From contig NZ_JAPSKQ010000008.1 in assembly GCF_031181555.1 (NCBI RefSeq), positions 20,164 through 74,921 of the forward strand: a stretch of DNA of 54,758 nt, in the 5' to 3' direction. Under the pieces are notes generated by a model, which was not told the DNA's origin, searched no databases, and worked only from the letters and a program-made list of their open reading frames with translations. The stretch's first letter is position 1; each line of letters opens with the position of its first letter. Origin of the DNA: Streptomyces sp. (lineage in GTDB: Bacteria > Actinomycetota > Actinomycetes > Streptomycetales > Streptomycetaceae). Below are positions 50,695 to 54,758 of this stretch, one piece after another. Made by a program: the position numbers and the translations under genes.

Positions 50695-51683
50695 TGCCGG
50701 CCGGCGCTCGGGGCACCGCCGACCCCACCGACGCACTCGCCTCGGTGGCCGCCGAGGTCTTCCGGCGGCACGGGGTGGACTTCGCCCGGGCCCGGCGCGC
50801 GGCCGGCTGGACCAACGCCACCTGGCTGGCCGGCGGTCTCGCGGTGCGGGTCGCCCGGGTGCCGGGCACCGGTGACCTGAGCCGCGAGGCGCAACTGGCC
50901 GCCGTGCTGCCGCGGGAGGTCGGCTACCCGAACGTCGTGGACACCGGCACCACCCGCGGATTCGAGTGGGTGGTCACGGACGAGATCGCCGCGGGCAGCC
51001 TGGACGACGCCTGGGCGGACCTGGACTGGGACCGGCGCATCGCGGCCACACGGCAGCTGTGGGCCAGGGCGGAGGCGGTGCACCGGGTCGCCCCGGACGT
51101 CGCCGCCCCGCTGCTCCGGCACCGCAACCCCTTCTACGCGCCGACGTTGGACGAGGCCAAGGCCGGCCTGCGGCGACTGCACACCGCGGACGTCCTCACC
51201 GGCCGTGAATTCGTGGGCCTCGCCCGTGCCCTGGACCGGCACTGGGCCGCACTGCCCGGCGCGGTGTCCGTCCTCAACCACGGTGACCTGTCACCGGTCA
51301 ACGCCCTGTGGGACGGCACGCGGGTGGTGTCGCTGCTCGACTTCGAGTTCGCGGTCCTCGCCCCGGTGCACCTGGACCTCAACGAGCTCGTCAAACTCGC
51401 CTTCGCACCACCGGAGCACGGCACCGCACCGACCGAGGAGGAGACGGCGGGGCGCCGCCGGTTCCAGGCCGCGGTGACCGAGCTCGCGCGCCCGCTGCTG
51501 CGCACCGCCTCCGACGTCGACCTGCTCATCGGCCACTCGATTCAGCTGGAGACCTGGGGACTGGAGCGGGAACTGTCCAAGCCGGGCCGGGAGGCCTACC
51601 GCACCTGGGAGCCGTACCGGATGCTCGTCGCCCTCGCGGACGGCGGCGGCTGCTACGCCCCCCTCCTGGACGCGCTGCGCTGA
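50694..51683 (+). CDS. stsE: APH-fold kinase StsE
   Basis: The 329-residue protein starts at GTG 50694, overlapping the previous stop. It has GWTNATWLAGGLAVRVARVPG (nucleotide loop and strand), VLNHGDLSPVNALWDG (catalytic Asp and Asn, about 194-208) and VSLLDFEFAVLAP (metal Asp). StsE is the presumed scyllo-inosamine kinase of streptidine synthesis, the reaction required before StrB1. Together with StrN and StrA it makes three APH-type kinases in the cluster. It is the last gene with a recognisable str/sts role. Confidence 0.82.
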   Translation: MPAGARGTADPTDALASVAAEVFRRHGVDFARARRAAGWTNATWLAGGLAVRVARVPGTGDLSREAQLAAVLPREVGYPNVVDTGTTRGFEWVVTDEIAAGSLDDAWADLDWDRRIAATRQLWARAEAVHRVAPDVAAPLLRHRNPFYAPTLDEAKAGLRRLHTADVLTGREFVGLARALDRHWAALPGAVSVLNHGDLSPVNALWDGTRVVSLLDFEFAVLAPVHLDLNELVKLAFAPPEHGTAPTEEETAGRRRFQAAVTELARPLLRTASDVDLLIGHSIQLETWGLERELSKPGREAYRTWEPYRMLVALADGGGCYAPLLDALR

Positions 51684-51743
51684 AGCACGCCGGCGGCGAC
51701 CGCGTCGCCCCGGTCTCCCAGGCCTCCAACCCCGGAGAAGAGC

Positions 51744-53337
51744 GTGAAGACTCCCTCCCACGGCGCTCGACGGCACCCCGGCCGGGCCCCCCGGGACCCG
51801 GCCGGGGCGGTTCCGCTCGCGTGGCGGCCGGTGTCCGTCATCGCGGCCTCGACCGCGGTACTGCTGTTCGCGCTGGCCGGACGCTACGGCTACGACGGTG
51901 ACGAGCTGTACTTCGTCATGGCCGGCCGCCACCTGGACTGGGGATACGCCGACCAGCCCCCCGGGGTGCCGGTGCTGGCGCTGCTGGCCGACACCCTCGC
52001 TCCGGGGTCCCTGCGGGTGCTGCGCCTCCCGGCGATCGCGGCGACCGCGACCGGGATCGTGCTGGCCGCGCTGCTGGCCCGGGAGATGGGCGCGGACCGG
52101 CGGGCGCAGTGGCTGACCGCGGCCGCCTACGCCCTGGCCTTCGGGGCGCTCGGGCGGCTGCTGTCCACCATGGTCTTCGACCTCGCCCTGTGGACCCTGC
52201 TGAGCTGGCTGCTGGCACGCTGGGTGCGGCTGCGCCGGGAGGGCGTCCCACGCGACCGGCTGCTGCTCGCCGCGGGCGCGGTCGTCGGGGTGGCGCTCCA
52301 GGCCAAGTTCCAGATCGCCGTGTACTGCGCGGCGCTGCTGGCGGCCGTACTGCTGTGCGGGCCCCGTGCGCTGCTCACCCGGCCGCCGCTGTGGGCGGGG
52401 GCCGCGCTCGCGGCACTGTCCGCCGTGCCGACGCTGGTCTGGCAGCACCGGCACGGCTGGCCGCAATGGGAGATGGCCGGGGCGATCGCCGCGGAGGTGT
52501 CGCGGATCGACGGGTCCGCGGAGAACCTGGTGCTGATGGTCCTGGGCCTCGGACCGGTGCTCGGCCTGGTGCTGGGGCTGTACGGACTCGCGCGGCTGCT
52601 CGCCGGCCGGGAACCGCGTGCCCACCGCTTCCTCGCCGTCGCCGCCCTCCTGGTGACCGGCTTCGTCGTCCTGACCGGCGGACGCGCCTACTACGTCTAC
52701 GGGGTGTTCCCGGCCCTGTGGGCGGCGGGCGCGGTCGGCTTCCAGCGGCGGCGCTCCGGCCCCGCCACGGGCGGCCGGCTCGCGGACTCCCGGGGCACGG
52801 ACCGGCAGCGGCGCGTGGGCCGGTGGGCGGGCCCCGTGATCGCGGTGTCGCTGTTGTGGCCGCTCGCGGACCTGCCGCTGCTGCCGCGGGACGCCTACTC
52901 CGACCGGCCGCCGCACCGCCTCGACAAGCGCTCCGAGATCGGCTGGCCGGAACTGGCCGACCAGGTCGGCGAGATCTACCACGCGCTTCCCCCCCGGCCG
53001 CCGGGACCACGCGGTGATCATGTCCGACGACTACTGGGTGGCCTCCGCCCTGGCGTACTTCGGCCCCGCCCGCCGGCTGCCCCCGGTGCACAGCGGCTCC
53101 CGGGGCTACTGGTACTTCGGCGCGCCCGGCGCGGACCGGACCACGCTCCTCTACGTCGGCGAGCCCGAGCCCGCGGTCCGCGCGCACTTCACCGTCGTGC
53201 GGCGGATCGCCACCGTCGACAACGAGCTGGGCATCGACACCGACTACCAGGGCCGCCCGATCTCGCTGATCAGCGGACCGAAACAGCCCTGGACGCGGAT
53301 CTGGCCCGACTTCCGGCGCCTGAACCTGCTCTCCTGA
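51744..53337 (+). pseudogene. GT39/ArnT-like membrane glycosyltransferase interrupted by a frameshift
   Basis: From GTG 51744 (after GGAGAAG) about 415 codons encode a polytopic protein with the dolichyl/undecaprenyl-phosphate sugar transferase motif RYGYDGDELYFVMAGRHLDWG (Asp-Glu near 52) and about ten membrane helices. After GEIYHALPP the family continues in the +1 frame as HAVIMSDDYWVASALAYFG and ends at NLLS (53337). The switch is at a run of seven C (52989-52995); removing one C restores a single protein of about 530 residues. Either a sequencing error or a real inactivating mutation. It lies 60 bp after stsE, but its role in the cluster is doubtful. Confidence 0.78.
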
Positions 53338-53501
53338 CCGACGGGCGACCACGCGCCCGGCGGCGTCCATGGGAACGGAGTCCTGGGATGGCTGTGACCG
53401 GGATGCCTTCCGCCACCGGAACGCCGGCGCCACCCCGTCAGAGGGCCGGGGAAGCGGTGGTCCTGCGGTGCCGGCGACCGGCCCCGAAGGGGAGCCGGGG
53501 A

Positions 53502-54640
53502 TCAGTCGGCCCGGTCCAGGGCCGTCCAGACCGTGTCGGAGCGCAGGGGCAGGGCTGTGAAGCGGAGACCGCTCGCGTCGCGCAGGGCGTTGGCGAGGGC
53601 GGGGGTGACGGGGTTGAAGGGCAGTTCGCTCATGGGTTTGGGGGCCGGTGCCGTGCCACGGGGCTCAAGGAGATGGACGGTGGTCGCGGGGAGGTGGCCG
53701 AAGCCGGGAATGGTGTAGCTGCGCAGGTCGGTGGTGGTGATGCGGCCGTTGTGGTCGGTGGGCAGTTCTTCCCACAGGGTGGTGCCGACGCCCTGGACGA
53801 CGGCTCCTTCGATCTGGGCCCGACACTGGGCGGGGTCGAGAGCGAGGCCGGCGTCGGCGACGTGCACGCTGTCGATGATGCGGATGTGTCCGGTCGCGGG
53901 GTCGACGGTGATGAGGAACCACTGTGCGCAGATCGCCAGGACGGGATCATGTCGTCGGCGGCGGCGCGGCCGTGGGCTTCCCAGCGGAGCCCGGCCGCTT
54001 GGGCGTGGGAGTAGGCCTCGGTCAGGGGGAGCGGGGTGCCGGCGCAGTCGATGGCCTCGGCCTCCAGCCGGCATGAGGCCGGGCGGCGGCAGGGTGGTGG
54101 GTGGCGGCCCAGTCCAGCAGCCGCCGGGCCAGGGCGTGGCAGGCGCGCACGACGGCGCGTCCGGTCAGGAGGACTCCGGTGGACGCGAAGCCGCCGGTGT
54201 CGTGATCGAGCAGGTCGGTGTCGGCCTGTCGCAGGTGGATGCGGGCCGGGCCGGTGTTCAGCGCTTGGGCGGCGATGCGCAGCAGGGTGGTGCTGGTGCC
54301 GCTGCCGAATTCCGGTGCGCCGGTGGTCAGGGTGTAGTGGCCGTCGGGGCGCAGGGAGACGCGGGCCTGGGCGATGTGGCCGTCCGGGGGCAGGGTGTGC
54401 TGTGCGGCGACGGCCAGTCCCTCCCCGATCAGCCGACTCCGGGCCGCGAGGACGGGCCGGTCCTGGAGGCGCTGGGCGCGGGCGGTGCGCAAGGCGTCGA
54501 GGCAGCGGGACAGACCCTGGTCCATCACCGGGCGCCGACCGGCGACGCCGGGAAACGGCGCGTGGTCACCGGGGCGCAGCAGGGCGCGTTCGTGGATGGC
54601 GATCGGGTCGAGGCCCAGGGTGCGGGCGAGTTCGTCGACG
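53502..54640 (-). pseudogene. Xanthine dehydrogenase-family molybdopterin-binding subunit, multiply frameshifted
   Basis: Three pieces of one XdhA/CoxL-type protein lie in order on the minus strand in different frames. VDELARTLGLDPIAIHERAL and later GAPEFGSGTSTTLLRIAAQAL are in the first (about 54640-54090). GTPLPLTEAYSHAQAAGLRW is in the second (about 54060-53960). AQWFLITVDPATGHIRIID, GAVVQGVGTTLWEELP and PMSELPFNPVTPALANAL are in the third, to TGA at 53502. The first half of the gene is missing beyond about 54640. At least two frameshifts make it non-functional. The locus appears to be a decayed purine or aldehyde oxidoreductase. Confidence 0.8.
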
Positions 54641-54758
54641 GCGACCCCTTCAGCGACTTCGCCACCCTCGTCCGCACCTCCCTGGTGCTGCGCGACGGCA
54701 TCGCCCACCACCAGACCGACCTCACCACCACCCACGCACCGGTCGTCGACCCGACCCG
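54636..54758 (+). other. Unidentified open frame running off the right edge
   Basis: Beyond the point where xanthine-dehydrogenase similarity stops, the plus strand reads GEFVDGDPFSDFATLVRTSL and continues VLRDGIAHHQTDL to the edge without a stop. The residues look like a real protein (mixed hydrophobic and acidic, no Arg/Pro bias), but I do not recognise the family and see no start codon or ribosome site. It may be the inside of another truncated gene joined here by rearrangement. Confidence 0.35.

Overview
The window is high-GC actinomycete DNA, almost certainly Streptomyces. It has dense GC-rich codon use, GTG/TTG starts, GGAGG-type ribosome sites, rare TTA codons and typical accessory genes. 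Its core, about 20.2-51.7 kb, is a streptomycin-type (str/sts) aminoglycoside cluster, recognised from gene content, protein lengths, motifs and gene order. I ran no database search; gene names rest on recognition of the families.

Left flank (1-20 kb): a methyltransferase-like C-terminus cut by the edge, a thioesterase-like fragment, a GntR regulator, a serine hydrolase, a cephalosporin-C deacetylase-type esterase, a small membrane protein, a sulfite-oxidase-like molybdoenzyme with its flavin reductase, a MarR regulator, a HemK-like methyltransferase, a PAS/GAF/SpoIIE phosphatase, a small hypothetical protein, a 2,4-dienoyl-CoA reductase with a palindromic operator and a PadR regulator, a secreted membrane-anchored protein, a fibronectin-III lipoprotein, a GH75 chitosanase, and dhaK-dhaL-dhaM. 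Just before the cluster are remnants of [NiFe]-hydrogenase maturation genes.

Cluster (20.2-51.7 kb): HAD phosphatase, stsC, stsB, stsA, strO, strN, strB2, strM, broken strL, broken strE, strD, strR, an aldo/keto reductase, strS, strK, strA, strB1, strF, strG, strH, strP, strQ, strU, strX, strV, strW, stsG, a putative oxygenase and stsE. Streptidine assembly (stsC, stsB, strS, kinases, strO, strB1), the presumed N-methyl-L-glucosamine branch (strQ/P/X/U/F/G, stsA, stsG), self-resistance (strA, strK) and export (strV/W) are present. The dihydrostreptose branch is not: strD and strM are intact, strE has lost its centre in an in-frame deletion, and strL is shattered across three frames. Unless complemented elsewhere in the genome, this locus should not make ordinary streptomycin. 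It could yield a pathway variant, accumulate intermediates, or be decaying. No strI-type inositol dehydrogenase lies in the window.

Regulation: strR, the pathway activator, has two TTA codons (bldA dependence) and AdpA-like sites upstream. Four StrR-type inverted repeats with exact 11-bp spacing lie between stsC and stsB, inside strR, before strB1, and between strX and strV. strA also carries a TTA codon.

Right flank (51.7-54.8 kb): a GT39-like membrane glycosyltransferase with a frameshift in a C7 run, then a multiply frameshifted xanthine-dehydrogenase-type pseudogene that ends in a rearrangement near the window edge.
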